Shown here: one piece after another, positions 12,089 through 12,451 of the stretch
How the letters are laid out: every line of letters starts with the position of its first letter
How positions within the stretch are numbered: position 1 is the stretch's first letter
DNA from: Flavobacteriales bacterium UBA2426
Lineage (GTDB): Bacteria; Bacteroidota; Bacteroidia; Flavobacteriales_F; PHOS-HE28
Reading direction: 5' to 3'
Assembly: GCA_002342985.1 (NCBI GenBank)
Contig: DDRC01000099.1
Location: 8,930-21,380, forward strand
DNA: 12,451 nt
Notes under the pieces: generated by a model
The model's database searches: none
What the model was told of the DNA's origin: nothing
The model's input: the letters and a program-made list of their open reading frames with translations, nothing else
Translations under genes and position numbers: made by a program

Positions 12089-12451
12089 ATGCGATCGCTC
12101 CTTGTCTCCGCCTGGCTGCTCGGCACCGTGGCCTCCGCCCAGCCGCGCATCCTGCACTTCACCCGCACCTCAGGCTATGATCACGGTACGCGTGCGGTCT
12201 CCTTTGCCCTGTTCCAGTCCATCGCGCAGGAACTGGGCGCCGCGGTGGATGACGACGCGACCGGCGATTCCTTCAGCGACCCGGTGACCCTGGCCGAGTA
12301 CCATGTCATCATTTTCGGCAACACGAGTGGCAACGCCATCCTTAGCGCGCAGCAGCGTGCCAACTTCGAGGAATGGGTGGCCAATGGCGGCCATGTGATG
12401 GGCATCCACGCGGCCAGCGACACCTACCGCCACAGCACGGCCAACGGCGGC
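12089..12451 (+). CDS. ThuA-like domain protein, exported, 3'-truncated by the window edge
   Basis: The first 121 residues of an open frame that runs off the end of the window without a stop. Residues 1-18 are a short signal peptide ending VASA, giving a mature N terminus QPRILHFT. The ThuA-like fold (class I glutamine-amidotransferase-like) is recognised from RILHFTRTSGYDHGTR near the start, YHVIIFGNTSGN (71-82), and NFEEWVANGGHVMGIHAASD (92-111), with the hallmark G-G-H-V-M-G-I-H-A-A core. ThuA domains are linked to sugar metabolism, and in Bacteroidota often occur in secreted proteins fused to PQQ/cytochrome or sugar-binding modules; any such C-terminal part lies outside the window. It is divergent from the kinase across 107 bp. 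The start fits the signal peptide and the octamer 3 nt upstream. Family assignment is good; its exact substrate cannot be judged. Confidence 0.85.
   Translation, partial: MRSLLVSAWLLGTVASAQPRILHFTRTSGYDHGTRAVSFALFQSIAQELGAAVDDDATGDSFSDPVTLAEYHVIIFGNTSGNAILSAQQRANFEEWVANGGHVMGIHAASDTYRHSTANGG

Overview
The window is a GC-rich stretch that looks like chromosomal DNA from a Bacteroidota bacterium. An uncultured high-GC Flavobacteriales-like lineage is my best guess, but this is recollection of protein style and not a database result. The clues are a sensor kinase with a periplasmic double propeller and a Y_Y_Y domain, a lipoprotein whose acidic stretch after the cysteine resembles the Bacteroidota surface-export signal, a giant secreted repeat protein with a PPC-like 'NDDC' domain, and start codons preceded by TAnnTTTG-like octamers instead of Shine-Dalgarno sequences.

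Layout. Positions 58-3322 (minus strand) hold two co-directional genes. The upstream one encodes a surface-type lipoprotein with a carboxypeptidase-regulatory-like domain. The downstream one encodes a membrane-anchored alpha-alpha toroid (prenyltransferase/squalene-cyclase fold) protein. A 247-bp divergent region (3323-3569) separates them from a 4.7-kb plus-strand gene (3570-8252). That gene encodes a secreted, cysteine-rich protein with an N-terminal domain, seven tandem ~130-residue repeats, a PPC-like domain, an Fn3-like domain and a distinctive C-terminal module ending in two dockerin-like DNGDG-type repeats. It converges, across about 52 bp, on a two-gene minus-strand two-component operon: sensor kinase (11981-8970) then NarL/LuxR-type response regulator (8934-8305). 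A 107-bp divergent region leads into a plus-strand ThuA-like gene (12089 onward) cut by the window edge.

How the genes may work together. Almost everything acts in the envelope or outside the cell: lipoprotein, toroid protein, adhesin-like protein, periplasmic sensor and exported ThuA-like protein. The kinase and regulator clearly form one signalling pair. Nothing in the sequence proves that this pair controls the neighbouring adhesin or lipoprotein genes. No RNA genes, insertion sequences, CRISPR arrays or prophage genes were seen. The least ordinary parts are the repeat protein's C-terminal module, its six-cysteine repeat array, the FAM171/CILP-like segment of the lipoprotein, and the octamers lying almost on top of three start codons.
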